A stretch of DNA of 64,000 nt, from the NCBI RefSeq assembly GCF_904848165.1, contig NZ_LR884459.1:372001-436000 (forward strand), given 5' to 3'. Position 1 is the first letter of the stretch; every line of letters starts with the position of its first letter. The DNA is from Psychrobacter arenosus. GTDB taxonomy: Bacteria; Pseudomonadota; Gammaproteobacteria; Pseudomonadales; Moraxellaceae. The position numbers and the translations under genes were made by a program. Shown one piece after another: positions 37,248 to 45,698 of this stretch. The notes below the pieces were generated by a model. That model worked only from the letters and a program-made list of their open reading frames with translations, was not told the DNA's origin and searched no databases.

Positions 37248-38279
37248 ATGCAAACTCAAATTCAAAACCAACAAATTGTCCTCGCTAATCGTCCAAACGG
37301 TGTGCCTACCCAAGACACCTTTGAAATTAAAGACATTGCTATGCCGGAATTAGCGGATGGCGACTTATTAATCAAAAGTATTTATGTTTCAGTAGATCCT
37401 GGTATGCGCGGCTTTATGGATAAGGGCGATAGTGATGCGGCGGGTACTAAATATGAGTTAAATAAGCCGATTACTAGTAGAACCGTAGCGCAAGTAGTGG
37501 CTAGCAACAGTGCTGACTTTGCCGTAGGCGATATTGTACACGGTCGTTTCGCTTGGCAGAGATTCCAAAGCGTCACTGCCAAAGACGTTGAAAAAGTCGA
37601 CCCTAGCCTTGCCCCAATCTCAACTGCTGTGAGTATGCTAGGCGTACCGGGCTTGTCCGCTTATTTTGGCATGCTCAAAGTCGCTAATATTCAGGCAGGA
37701 GATACGGTTGTGGTCTCTGGTGCAGCAGGCTCGGTAGGTAGCACAGCGGCACAGATTGCAAAAATTCACGGTTGCAAAGTGGTTGGGATAGCCGGTTCAG
37801 AGAAAAAAACAGCTTACTTGGAAGACGATTTGGGTTTAGATAAAGGCATTAATTATAAAACCACCGAAAATATGACTGCGGCTATAGCAGAAGCCTGTCC
37901 TGACGGCGTTGATGTGTTTTTCGATAATGTTGGTGGTGAGTTATTTGATGCGGTGTTTGCCAATATCAATAATCATGCTCGCATCGCTATCTGTGGCCAA
38001 ATTGCGGATTATAATAATGCTGAGGCCGCTCAAGGGCCACGACCTATGCACACCCTTATTAAAAAGAGTGCACGTATGGAAGGGTTTGTGGTGTTTAACT
38101 ATGCGGATGAGTTCGATGCGGCTAAAAAGCAGCTCGCTAAGTGGTACAATGAGGATCAATTAGAATATACAGAAACCCTGACTCAAGGCTTCGAAAATAT
38201 ACCCACAGCCTTTATCGGATTATTTTCTGGTGAAAATATTGGCAAACAGATGGTACAAGTGGCTGAGCTAGATTCGTAA
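37248..38279 (+). CDS. MDR-family NADP-dependent reductase (CurA/leukotriene B4 dehydrogenase type)
   Basis: A 343-residue zinc-independent medium-chain dehydrogenase/reductase, close in size and layout to E. coli CurA (YncB) and eukaryotic prostaglandin reductases. Seen: the YVSVDPGMRGFM segment near residue 48, the VVSGAAGSVGSTAAQIAK nucleotide-binding loop with ten residues of GxxGxxG type, GIAGSEKK after it (NADP-type basic residues), DVFFDNVGG and IAICGQIADYN. The enzyme reduces the double bond of alpha,beta-unsaturated ketones or aldehydes. No zinc-ligand Cys/His set is present. CAGGT 7 bases before the ATG sets the start. Single gene; physiological substrate unknown. Confidence 0.88.
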   Translation: MQTQIQNQQIVLANRPNGVPTQDTFEIKDIAMPELADGDLLIKSIYVSVDPGMRGFMDKGDSDAAGTKYELNKPITSRTVAQVVASNSADFAVGDIVHGRFAWQRFQSVTAKDVEKVDPSLAPISTAVSMLGVPGLSAYFGMLKVANIQAGDTVVVSGAAGSVGSTAAQIAKIHGCKVVGIAGSEKKTAYLEDDLGLDKGINYKTTENMTAAIAEACPDGVDVFFDNVGGELFDAVFANINNHARIAICGQIADYNNAEAAQGPRPMHTLIKKSARMEGFVVFNYADEFDAAKKQLAKWYNEDQLEYTETLTQGFENIPTAFIGLFSGENIGKQMVQVAELDS

Positions 38280-38386
38280 GCTCCTCTGTGCATAATGTCT
38301 TTTATAATAAACAGCGCCCATTACCAGGCATGGCTTACCATAAAGACCCAACCTAAGACTCTCTAACTGTGTGTGACCCTTAGACT

Positions 38387-38872
38387 ATGACTATTGATGC
38401 TCAATCCTCTATGACTCCAACAGCTCATATGCTGACCCCATTATTACTCATTACGGCTGACCCCAGCCACCCGTTAGCGGCCTTAGCGCTACGTTATGCT
38501 AGTGCTTATTTAGCGGCTAATGGTAATGGTGGTGTTAATGTTAATGCTGCAAACCAGTCAGCAGACCTAACAGCTAACGCAGCCGCCTTACAGATATTTT
38601 TTTATGCCGATGGGGCTCATACCGCCAATCGTTTACGTTGGCAATCGGGGGATCAGTTCGATATCACTAAAGCATGGCAACAATTGGCTGAGAGCTATCA
38701 ATTACGCTTACCAGTATGTGTGAGTACAGCATTAAGTCGGGGTATTAGCGATGCGGATAATAGCCAACGCCATCAACTGCAGGGCGATAATCTTGCCGCA
38801 GGGTTTGACTTGGTAGGCTTAGGAGAGTTGGCAATGATGCTACAGACGGATTGCCGACTGCTGCAATTTTAA
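38387..38872 (+). CDS. tusD: sulfurtransferase TusD
   Basis: TusD/DsrE-family subunit of the TusBCD relay that passes persulfide sulfur from TusA to TusE for 2-thiolation of wobble uridine (mnm5s2U) in tRNA. The 161-residue protein has FFYADGAHTANRL, then FDITKAWQQLAE and the active-site Cys111 in LPVCVSTALSRGI, ending CRLLQF. E. coli TusD is 128 residues; the extra length is an N-terminal extension and an Ala/Asn-rich insert (about 45-65). It is the first gene of tusD-tusC-tusB-tusE, with the tusC start only 8 bases after its stop. Confidence 0.9.
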   Translation: MTIDAQSSMTPTAHMLTPLLLITADPSHPLAALALRYASAYLAANGNGGVNVNAANQSADLTANAAALQIFFYADGAHTANRLRWQSGDQFDITKAWQQLAESYQLRLPVCVSTALSRGISDADNSQRHQLQGDNLAAGFDLVGLGELAMMLQTDCRLLQF

Positions 38873-38880
38873 GGACGGTT

Positions 38881-39204
38881 ATGACTTTATTAGTGAAATT
38901 GTGCACGCCTACTGAATTGGCGAGCTACGAAGGTTGTGCTTTGGCCTTAACTTTAGCGACCTTTGGTCATGAAGTGCAGCTGTATCTTGATGCGCCGGTT
39001 TTTGGCCTATTGATGCAACCCGAGTCCCGTTTAGCCGGGATGATTAAGTCATTAGACTTATACGATATGCCGCCTGCTTGGTTGCCCGATGATGTTTTCA
39101 GTGGTTGGTTGGTTGGCATGGTGCCCGAGGTGTTGGCCAGTCAGCTTGAGCTCATCCCTGAAACGTTAGACGAGCATATTTTTGAACAAATTCTGACATT
39201 TTAG
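38881..39204 (+). CDS. tusC: sulfurtransferase TusC
   Basis: A 107-residue DsrF/TusC-family subunit. The family pattern is visible as LYLDAPVFGLLMQPE, then MIKSLDLYDMPPAWL, matching the FxLL...LGLYDI...W of E. coli TusC. The frame begins earlier (38851), but the ATG at 38881 with AAGGA upstream and homology at MTLLVKL is the start. TusC has no catalytic Cys in E. coli and is structural; Cys7 and Cys19 here are not obviously conserved. Part of the TusBCD heterohexamer. Confidence 0.88.
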   Translation: MTLLVKLCTPTELASYEGCALALTLATFGHEVQLYLDAPVFGLLMQPESRLAGMIKSLDLYDMPPAWLPDDVFSGWLVGMVPEVLASQLELIPETLDEHIFEQILTF

Positions 39205-39329
39205 CCAGACTTTATATAGCGCTAGTTTATTTACTGACTGACGCTTATGTATGTACCAATTAATAATCATCAAACAACGATAAACCCGATATTTTTAATC
39301 AGTATTATCTAACTTTTTAAGTGGTATTT

Positions 39330-39722
39330 ATGAGCACTTTGTATCAACTGCATGGCAATTTAGTCTCCCTGAAACAGCATATCGACACGCTAGCTATGAC
39401 TTGGCAGCCGCAAGACAGTCTCTTATTACTGGGCGAGACCGTGGCTTATTTGGATTGGCTTGAGGCTTATATTGCCGATAGTGAGATGCCACAGACGACT
39501 TTAAGCCGCCTTTACGTTTTGCAAAGTGATATTGACGCTTTGTCACCGACCACTAAGCAGTATCTGAATCTCTCTTCAAAAGCCTGCCAAGTGTTAAGCG
39601 ATAATGAGTGGGTGGCTTTAACCTTATCTAATTATGAGACTGCTAATACAGTCCTGGCTAACCCTGCTTCGCATACTGTTGATGCTAAGCCACAATTTGA
39701 TAAAATTGTTACGATTGCTTAG
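39330..39722 (+). CDS. tusB: TusB-like subunit (DsrH family)
   Basis: A 130-residue protein between tusC and tusE. It fits TusB/DsrH by SLLLLGETVAYL near residue 35 (LLLL-x-GV in the family), LYVLQSDIDAL around 70 and ISDAEFV-type LSDNEWVALTL at 90-100. The sequence is diverged and longer than E. coli TusB (95 residues) in both termini, so the call leans on the operon position. An upstream GTG (39321) is possible, but ATG at 39330 is preferred. Gap from tusC is 125 bases. Confidence 0.72.
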   Translation: MSTLYQLHGNLVSLKQHIDTLAMTWQPQDSLLLLGETVAYLDWLEAYIADSEMPQTTLSRLYVLQSDIDALSPTTKQYLNLSSKACQVLSDNEWVALTLSNYETANTVLANPASHTVDAKPQFDKIVTIA

Positions 39723-39830
39723 GCTATTTATCTAATAAGACAAACGAATACTTAGCTTAGAACCTACTACTCATACCTTAAAACTTACTGGCTAATCATA
39801 ACCTAGCTTAACTGACCAAGACTCCCCTTT

Positions 39831-40226
39831 ATGACGTCACTTCCTAGTAATGATACTAATACTTTGCCCTCTACTGATTTGCCTGCTACTGCTGTAGCCA
39901 ATGACCAAGACAAAGGCCTAGCATTAGATGCAGAAGGTCATCTACAAGACCATAAACTCTGGACGCCAGAGATAGCACAGCAGCTTGCAGATACGTTAGA
40001 CGTCGAGTTGACTCCGCTACATTTGCGCATTTTAAAACAAGTGCGCGAGTTTCATAATGAGTTTAACCACCCACCTGCCACTCGGCCTCTGATTAAGTAT
40101 CTGATGCAGACGCTACCAGAGGACGATATTAGCAATCAGCGCTTGCAGGCATTATTTAATACAGGGCTAGTAGCCCGCCATGTCAATCGTATTGCAGGTC
40201 TACCCAAACCACCCAACTGTCTATAG
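39831..40226 (+). CDS. tusE: TusE/DsrC-like sulfur carrier
   Basis: A 131-residue DsrC-family protein that receives sulfur from TusBCD and delivers it to the MnmA-tRNA complex. The DsrC core is visible from LWTPEIAQQLADTLDVEL through LKQVREFHNEFNHPPATRPLIKYL to the C-terminal AGLPKPPNCL, where Cys130, one from the end, is the carrier cysteine. The first 40 residues are a polar extension not found in E. coli TusE (109). The start codon has no clear ribosome site, so the extension may be shorter. It completes a tusDCBE set. Confidence 0.88.
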   Translation: MTSLPSNDTNTLPSTDLPATAVANDQDKGLALDAEGHLQDHKLWTPEIAQQLADTLDVELTPLHLRILKQVREFHNEFNHPPATRPLIKYLMQTLPEDDISNQRLQALFNTGLVARHVNRIAGLPKPPNCL

Positions 40227-40323
40227 GGTTTACTAGGTAGCGTTAAGGCTATTATCTAGAATTAGCTAATTATTTAAGACTATGGGCTTATAGAAAATAA
40301 TAGGCTTATTTAGGGTTACGGGC

Positions 40324-40860
40324 TTATTTAGGATTAAAGGGCACTAAATTATCATAGCCGGTACTCTGCCCTTTATCCCCTTGAAAACCCTGCTGGCGCC
40401 AGACTTCATATAAGCATATTGACACACTATTGGCTAAATTTAAGCTGCGTGACTCAGGTAGCATTGGCAAACGCAGCCAATTGGCCTCACCAATATCGGC
40501 GCGAATATCTTCCGGCAAGCCTGCCGTCTCTGAGCCAAATACTAAAGCCACATTATCTTCAGCATTCTGCACTGAAAAATCATACTCGTAAAAAGGATGG
40601 CTTAGCTTAGTCGTTAAAGCCACCATTCGGGTGCAGTGGGCTTGTTGCAAAGCGGCTTTGGCAGCTTGCCAAGTCTCATGAATTTGCATATCTGCGTATT
40701 CATGATAATCCAGTCCTGCTCTACGCATCTTTTTATCTTCTAAATCAAACCCTAAAGGCTTTACTAAATGCAACTGCGCGCCTGAATTGGCACATAAACG
40801 GATAATACTGCCCGTGTTATTTGGTATTTTTGGGCTAACTAATACAATATGAATGGTCAT
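40324..40860 (-). CDS. trmL: tRNA (cytidine/uridine-34-2'-O)-methyltransferase TrmL
   Basis: A SPOUT-class methyltransferase (178 residues) that 2'-O-methylates the wobble base of tRNA-Leu isoacceptors. It aligns with E. coli TrmL: PKIPNNTGSIIRLCANSG, KPLGFDL, DKKMRRAGLDYHEY, LVFGSETAGLP, and LPMLPESRSLNLANSVSI, the knot region binding SAM. A C-terminal extension of about 20 residues is variable. Convergent with tusE; both gene sets modify tRNA position 34. A 13-base near-repeat (GGCTTATTTAGG) precedes its stop codon region at 40300-40335. Confidence 0.93.
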   Translation of the reverse strand: MTIHIVLVSPKIPNNTGSIIRLCANSGAQLHLVKPLGFDLEDKKMRRAGLDYHEYADMQIHETWQAAKAALQQAHCTRMVALTTKLSHPFYEYDFSVQNAEDNVALVFGSETAGLPEDIRADIGEANWLRLPMLPESRSLNLANSVSICLYEVWRQQGFQGDKGQSTGYDNLVPFNPK

Positions 40861-41327
40861 GATTGGCTCTTGAATGGTTTTATTAAAGGTTTTGTAGCGC
40901 TAGAGTAACGTTAAATCAAAGCGAAACTACCGTATTTATAGGCTCTTGCAAAAATATGTTACAGTTTTATGGCAGTAATTACACTTTGATACTGGGCAGG
41001 CATTTTTCATTTAACTATGATACCTCTAATGAAGGGCGGCAGTCTAAATCTAGGCCATTAAGCTTTATCTTGTCAGGGTTTTAAATTTCACGCTTTACTT
41101 ATAATTAGTGACGTTGTGAGTTCTTATTAAATCGTCTGTTTTAATAGCATAGGTTTAAGCAAGATTTAGCATTGATATTCTGGATTGGACTGGGTATTTT
41201 GTTTAAGGATGAGCATTATATATGCTTTTTTTAATCAGTATCCTTTGGCTTCCTTTTACCAACGTGGTTACGTTTGATTTATAAAAATCAAAGGCCCTAT
41301 TTTCTTACTTATTTAGAGGTAGTTATT
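40861..41327. other. intergenic gap (467 bases)
   Basis: Divergent spacer between trmL and the small lipoprotein gene. A weak hairpin AGCAT/ATGCT (41212-41226) with a T run up to 41232 lies about 95 bases before the lipoprotein start; it is short and may be chance. No convincing reading frame. Confidence 0.4.
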
Positions 41328-41468
41328 ATGAAAAAAGTTATCATTGCATCTTTAGCAGCTATGTTTGTTCTTACTGGTTGCAACACGTTCAAAGGTCTAG
41401 GCCAAGACGTTTCTAGCGCTGGTAATGCTGTAACTGACGGCGCACAAAAAGTTGAAAACAAAATCTAA
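41328..41468 (+). CDS. entericidin-like small lipoprotein
   Basis: A 46-residue lipoprotein of the EcnA/EcnB (entericidin) type. It has a short signal sequence, lipobox ending at Cys18 (FVLTGC), then NTFKGLGQDVSSAGNAV, matching the family CNTxxGxGxDIxxxGxxV pattern. Entericidins are outer-membrane lipoproteins made as an antidote/toxin pair in E. coli; here only one copy is seen. The ATG has GAGGT 7 bases upstream. It is flanked by a good terminator and is probably highly transcribed. Function of single copies is unclear; many proteobacteria carry one. Confidence 0.85.
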   Translation: MKKVIIASLAAMFVLTGCNTFKGLGQDVSSAGNAVTDGAQKVENKI

Positions 41469-41520
41469 TTAATCTAGATTTAGGGATAATTGGTTTACCA
41501 GTAAATCCCTTTAGTTTTCA

Positions 41521-41551
41521 AAAAAGCTCATCTTTTGATGGGCTTTTTTTA
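41521..41551 (+). terminator. intrinsic terminator after the entericidin-like gene (bidirectional)
   Basis: AAAAAAGCTCATC (41521-41533) pairs with GATGGGC (41538-41544) plus a T run to 41551, with TTTT loop and G:T pairs. It also lies just beyond the hemW stop (41583) on the other strand. Confidence 0.88.
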
Positions 41552-41582
41552 TGTTTGACCGTTAGCTAACCTATGTAAGCTT

Positions 41583-42845
41583 TTATAAAAAAGCATACAG
41601 CACTTGATTTAGATAACGCCGGCCTTTATCGGTAGTGAGTAAACGCTCACTATCCTCTGTCAGTAACCCCTGAGCGATAAGCGCAGTCACTTGCGGCTCA
41701 ATGGTCGCTTTTGGGAGTCCAGTGCGCTCTACAAAAGCTTGCCACGTCACCCCACCCTCAAGTCTAAGCGCATTTAACATAAACTCTGCAGGCAACTGAT
41801 CCTGAGTAATGGCTTCGAAACCAACCGTCTTCGGATAAATAAAGGAGCTACCAGACTCACTACCTATTGTATCAACGGTATGCTCTAGCGTATCAGTCCG
41901 CTGCCATTTATCTTGATCAAGATAATCCTTAGGCAAGCGTGATTTACTAAACCGCGCAATTTGTGAGCCATCGATGAGTGGGGCTACCGTCTGCTCTGAG
42001 CTTAAGCTTATTTTGCCATGAGCCCCTGCACCGATAGCCAGATAATCGCCAAATTGCCAATAATTGACGTTATGTTGGCACGCTCTATCATGCTCGCCTG
42101 CCCAAGCCGAGACTTCGTAGCGGCGATAGCCCAATTGCTTAAGTAGCTCTTGCCCCGCCTCTTCAATATCCGCTAAGGCATCTTCGTCAGGTAATAAGGG
42201 CGCATTGCGATAAAAGACGGTATTGGGCTCGACCGTCAGTTGATACCAAGAGATATGCGTCGCCCCAGCATCATGCGCTTGCTGGATATCGTACAACGCT
42301 TGCGTAGTGTTCTGTGTGGGCAGACCATGCATTAAATCAACGTTGACCCTTGTAAATCCTGCTTGACGGGCTTGAGCAATAGCAGTTTGCGCTTGCTGGG
42401 GGTCATGGATACGGCCTAAAGTAGTCAATTGTGCGTTATCAAAGCTTTGCACCCCTATCGACAAGCGATTAATCCCCACCTCTAAGTACTCAGCAAAAGG
42501 CGCATGCTCAAGCGTGCCAGGATTCGCCTCCATCGTCACTTCACAATCTGCCACAAAAGGCAGCCGCTCGCGTAAACCCTGAAAAAGACGTTGGTATTCG
42601 GCTATCGGCAATAGTGACGGCGTACCACCCCCAATAAACACTGAGCTGATTTGGCGACCCTGTAGCCAAGGCACTTGCGCGCTAGCATCGGCTAATAGAG
42701 CATCTACGTAAGCGCTATACATAGCTGCATTGTCGAGACTGGCCCCCAACTCATGCGAATTAAAGTCGCAATAAGGGCATTTTTTGACACACCAAGGAAT
42801 ATGAATATACAGCGCTAACGGGATTTTAGAGACGGATAACAACAT
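41583..42845 (-). CDS. hemW: heme chaperone HemW (radical SAM, HemN-like)
   Basis: A 420-residue radical SAM protein of the HemN/HemW family. The [4Fe-4S] Cys set is CVKKCPYCDF (Cys19, Cys23, Cys26), followed by FIGGGTPSLL, EANPGTLE, NRLSIGVQSF and VDLMHGLP. The lack of the longer N-terminus of HemN and the C-terminal winged-helix region favour HemW, a heme-binding chaperone, over true oxygen-independent coproporphyrinogen oxidase. The frame opens at a TTG (42860) but ATG at 42845 is preferred. A Ser/Thr-rich insert (about 285-320) is not typical of the family. Cytoplasmic or membrane-associated. Confidence 0.9.
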   Translation of the reverse strand: MLLSVSKIPLALYIHIPWCVKKCPYCDFNSHELGASLDNAAMYSAYVDALLADASAQVPWLQGRQISSVFIGGGTPSLLPIAEYQRLFQGLRERLPFVADCEVTMEANPGTLEHAPFAEYLEVGINRLSIGVQSFDNAQLTTLGRIHDPQQAQTAIAQARQAGFTRVNVDLMHGLPTQNTTQALYDIQQAHDAGATHISWYQLTVEPNTVFYRNAPLLPDEDALADIEEAGQELLKQLGYRRYEVSAWAGEHDRACQHNVNYWQFGDYLAIGAGAHGKISLSSEQTVAPLIDGSQIARFSKSRLPKDYLDQDKWQRTDTLEHTVDTIGSESGSSFIYPKTVGFEAITQDQLPAEFMLNALRLEGGVTWQAFVERTGLPKATIEPQVTALIAQGLLTEDSERLLTTDKGRRYLNQVLYAFL

Positions 42846-43026
42846 GATAAAACAGCCCAATGCAAAACATTGCTAAAATAAAAGAGTGCTAGGATAACGA
42901 GTCATAGCCTGAATGAACAGCGCTAAAGGCTGCCTTAACTAAAACAATTATATGAATTAACTTAGCGTTATTTTACGCTGATTTATGCCTTGATAACGAT
43001 GAGTAATAATAAAAGAGAGACGAGTG

Positions 43027-43512
43027 ATGAGATACTGGTTAATTAAATCCAACCCTAAGTGTTTTGGTATTGCTGATTTAGCAGAGCTAGAGACGGAGAT
43101 GTGGGAAGGCGTGCGCAATTATCGCGCCAGCAATTTTATGCGCGATGATATGCAAGTCGGTGATCAGATTATCTTTTATCACTCAAGTGCCAAACCCTCT
43201 GGGGTGGTGGGCATCATGAGCGTTGCTACCGCAGGCTATCCTGACCCCACGCAGTTTCACCCTGAGAGCCGCCATTATGACCCGCGCTCTACGCTAGAGA
43301 AACCCCGTTGGTATGCCATCGATGTCAAGTTTGAGCACGCTTTTGACGGCATTTTATCTTTGCCAAAACTTAAACAAATGGCAGTGTTGGAAGATTCTTT
43401 GTTATTAAGAAAAGGCTGCGAGCAGCTTACGGTCTTGCCATTAGAGCCTAAACACTGGTATGCCATTATGGATGCTGCAGTAGCAGAAGGGTTGATTGAA
43501 GAGATTGAATAG
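43027..43512 (+). CDS. EVE-domain protein
   Basis: A 161-residue protein made almost entirely of an EVE domain (PUA/YTH-like fold). It starts MRYWLIKSNPKCFGI, followed by WEGVRNYRASNFMRDDMQVGDQIIFYHSS, the family's typical nucleic-acid-base-binding region, and PRWYAIDVKF. The domain recognises modified bases in DNA or RNA. Human THYN1 and many bacterial stand-alone proteins look the same. A GTG three bases earlier is possible; the ATG at 43027 follows GAGACGAG. Function unknown in bacteria; no restriction genes adjoin. Confidence 0.9.
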   Translation: MRYWLIKSNPKCFGIADLAELETEMWEGVRNYRASNFMRDDMQVGDQIIFYHSSAKPSGVVGIMSVATAGYPDPTQFHPESRHYDPRSTLEKPRWYAIDVKFEHAFDGILSLPKLKQMAVLEDSLLLRKGCEQLTVLPLEPKHWYAIMDAAVAEGLIEEIE

Positions 43513-43534
43513 CCGCTTTTCTATACCCCTTTAC

Positions 43535-43557
43535 AAGCCCTTTTAAAAGGGCTTTTT
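43535..43557 (+). terminator. intrinsic terminator after the EVE-domain gene
   Basis: AAGCCCTTTT (43535-43544) is followed immediately by its complement AAAAGGGCTT (43545-43554) and TTT. Compact and placed 22 bases after the stop codon. Confidence 0.85.
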
Positions 43558-43764
43558 CTTTGCTACCACATATCCTGCATGAAATATCAGAATCGACAAC
43601 CATCCTGCTGCTTTATTAAAGCTATAAACCCTTCTTAAAGAATTTTTTAAACTCCTATTAACACCCACCAAAATTACCTTAAAGTTTGTCATTAATTTCG
43701 TTAGAAAACCTAAAGTTTTGTTAACGTTATCAACCAGTCAGAGTTAGGTGTATGAGTTTTCGGC

Positions 43765-43773
43765 TGTTATAAT
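43765..43773 (+). promoter_or_regulatory. candidate extended -10 promoter far upstream of gltS
   Basis: TGTTATAAT fits TG-n-TATAAT exactly, which can work without a good -35; none is obvious 17 bases upstream. Transcription from it would give a leader of about 350 bases before gltS, ending at the hairpin at 44049-44103. Prediction only. Confidence 0.4.
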
Positions 43774-44048
43774 GCTGTGACTTATTGACTTAATATACTG
43801 TACAGATACTGGATATGCTTAACGCATCGTGGCTGTTTTTACCTATTGCTGCTGTCTGTACACCTTGTCATTGTCTCTCTCAACGTACTGTACTGTACTT
43901 TTAACTCTTTTCAGATAATCACTGCTCTTTAGACGATTACTGATTTTTAGAGACTAATAGCTTGCTATAAATCTCGCTCTGCTCTTTGTGCAGGCGAGTC
44001 ATTATCAAGTCCTCAAATTAAGACCACAGTATCAGTATATTTCTACAC

Positions 44049-44103
44049 AACCTGAATCCCAGATAAAACCAGACTTATCTCGAATTCAGGTTATTTTATT
44101 TTT
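44049..44103 (+). terminator. terminator-like hairpin 30 bases before gltS
   Basis: AACCTGAAT (44049-44057) pairs with ATTCAGGTT (44084-44092). Inside it AGATAA (44061-44066) pairs with TTATCT (44075-44080). ATTTTATTTTT follows directly. The hairpin lies between the candidate promoter and the gltS start, so it could terminate a leader RNA or act in attenuation. Confidence 0.72.
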
Positions 44104-44132
44104 GTAAGCCGCATCAAGAGAAGGATCATAAT

Positions 44133-45407
44133 ATGGAAATTACTTTAAACGGATATTACACGCTGATTCTAGCGACCCTAGTGTTGTTACTAGGGCGCTT
44201 TTTAGTGAGAAACATCAAGTTCTTAGAGGACTTCAATATCCCAGAACCTGTCGCAGGTGGTTTGGTTGCGGCCATTATCGTTTATGCTCTAAATTTAATG
44301 GGCGGTTATAGCTTTAATTTTCAGCAGGATTTGCAAACTGCTTGTATGCTAATGTTCTTTGCCTCTATCGGGCTTAGTGCTGACTTTGGTAGGCTTAAAG
44401 CGGGTGGTACGCCGCTATTGATATTCACTGCCGTAGTTGGCGTATTTATTGTCCTACAGGACGTCGTGGGCGTGGGCATGGCGAGTATGCTCGGGCTAGA
44501 TCCTTTACTAGGCTTAGTCACAGGCTCTATCGCCTTGACGGGTGGTCATGGTACAGCAGGTGCTTGGGGTATCACCCTTGAAGAACAATATGGCGTAGTG
44601 GGCGCGACCACTTTGGGCATCGCGGTAGCCACTTACGGTTTGGTAGCCGGCGGCGTAATTGGGGGTCCTGTCGCACGCAGACTGATCAATAAATTGGGGC
44701 TAAAACCTACCCCTATGAATCCCAATCCTAGTGAAGTTGAAAGACTCGCCGCTGAGCAATCACTCTACAGCACTAAGCATAGCGAAAGTGAAGTCCATGC
44801 TAATAAAGAAATGTTTGAAAAACCGGATAATATTCGCCTGATTACCGCCTCTTCTACTATCGAATCTCTAGCGCTATTTGCCGCTGCATTGGCTTTTGCC
44901 GATGTCATGACTATCGTGGCTAAAGACACTTGGTTTGAATTGCCTACGTTCGTATGGGCACTAGCGGCTGGTGTGGTTATCCGTAATGCCTTAACTATGA
45001 TTTTCAACTTTGATATGTTTGACCGTGCTATCGACGTCATTGGTAACGCTTCTTTAAGCTTATTCCTAGCGATGGCTTTATTATCATTGAAATTATGGCA
45101 GTTGACAGATTTAGCGGGTCCAGTACTGATTATCCTATTGGTACAGACTCTGGTTATGATCGGTTATGCTTACTTTGTGACTTATAGATTGATGGGTAAA
45201 GACTACGATGCTGCTGTTTTATCAGCGGGACACTGTGGTTTTGGTATGGGCGCGACTCCTACTGCTATTGCGAACATGCAGGCAGTAACCGATCGCTACT
45301 TACCTTCGCACAAAGCGTTCTTAATTGTGCCTATGGTTGGTGCTTTCTTTGTCGATATCGTCAATGCCACGGTACTACAGATTTTCACTAAATTGCCGTT
45401 TATGTAA
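44133..45407 (+). CDS. gltS: sodium/glutamate symporter GltS
   Basis: A 424-residue Na+-coupled glutamate carrier of the ESS family with about ten transmembrane segments in two inverted halves. The two GGxGT-type reentrant loops are visible as TGGHGTAGAWG (about residue 135) and GHCGFGMGATPTAIANM (about 370). N-terminal LGRFLVRNIKFLEDFNIPEPVAGGL is characteristic. The central cytoplasmic loop (200-240) is hydrophilic and somewhat longer than in E. coli (401 residues). GAAGGA precedes the ATG. Likely supplies glutamate or osmolyte. Upstream leader suggests regulated expression. Confidence 0.93.
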   Translation: MEITLNGYYTLILATLVLLLGRFLVRNIKFLEDFNIPEPVAGGLVAAIIVYALNLMGGYSFNFQQDLQTACMLMFFASIGLSADFGRLKAGGTPLLIFTAVVGVFIVLQDVVGVGMASMLGLDPLLGLVTGSIALTGGHGTAGAWGITLEEQYGVVGATTLGIAVATYGLVAGGVIGGPVARRLINKLGLKPTPMNPNPSEVERLAAEQSLYSTKHSESEVHANKEMFEKPDNIRLITASSTIESLALFAAALAFADVMTIVAKDTWFELPTFVWALAAGVVIRNALTMIFNFDMFDRAIDVIGNASLSLFLAMALLSLKLWQLTDLAGPVLIILLVQTLVMIGYAYFVTYRLMGKDYDAAVLSAGHCGFGMGATPTAIANMQAVTDRYLPSHKAFLIVPMVGAFFVDIVNATVLQIFTKLPFM

Positions 45408-45480
45408 GCTACGGCTGTGTAGATAATTATCAAGGTTAATCAAGACAGTATGCCATTCGTGGCCACTGCAATTGATCATT

Positions 45481-45528
45481 AAGCTATCCTGAGTGAGTCT
45501 AATCTTGCTCAGGATAGTTTGCCTTTTA
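45481..45528 (+). terminator. intrinsic terminator after gltS
   Basis: CTATCCTGAG (45484-45493) pairs with CTCAGGATAG (45508-45517), extended by A:T pairs at the base to about 13 pairs. It is followed by TTTGCCTTTT. It lies 74 bases past the gltS stop. Confidence 0.7.
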
Positions 45529-45698
45529 TAGTATAAAAATAGTGAGTCAAGCACGGAGCAGGTTTATTCTGCCCGATTTTCAGTAAAACAAATTTAGCAA
45601 AAAAAATACTGCAGACTTACCCATTGCCCTATATGCTAGCAGTCCTAAAAATATTTTTATCCAGATATATTACTAAGCGACCTTAAGGATCCGCTCCC

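Larger units (their letters stand above)
43558..44132 (+). other. long gltS leader region (575 bases)
   Basis: No gene is visible here. It holds the candidate promoter at 43765-43773, an 8-base inverted pair TGTACAGA/TCTGTACA (43799-43806 and 43855-43862), TACTGTACTGTAC near 43890, and the terminator-like hairpin at 44049-44103. It is either an attenuating 5' leader of gltS or a separate non-coding RNA. I match it to no known riboswitch class. Confidence 0.45.

Noticed and set aside
43799..43862. LexA-like box from the TGTACAGA/TCTGTACA pair
   Set aside because: Arm spacing of 48 bases and lack of the CTGT-N8-ACAG pattern do not fit a LexA site.
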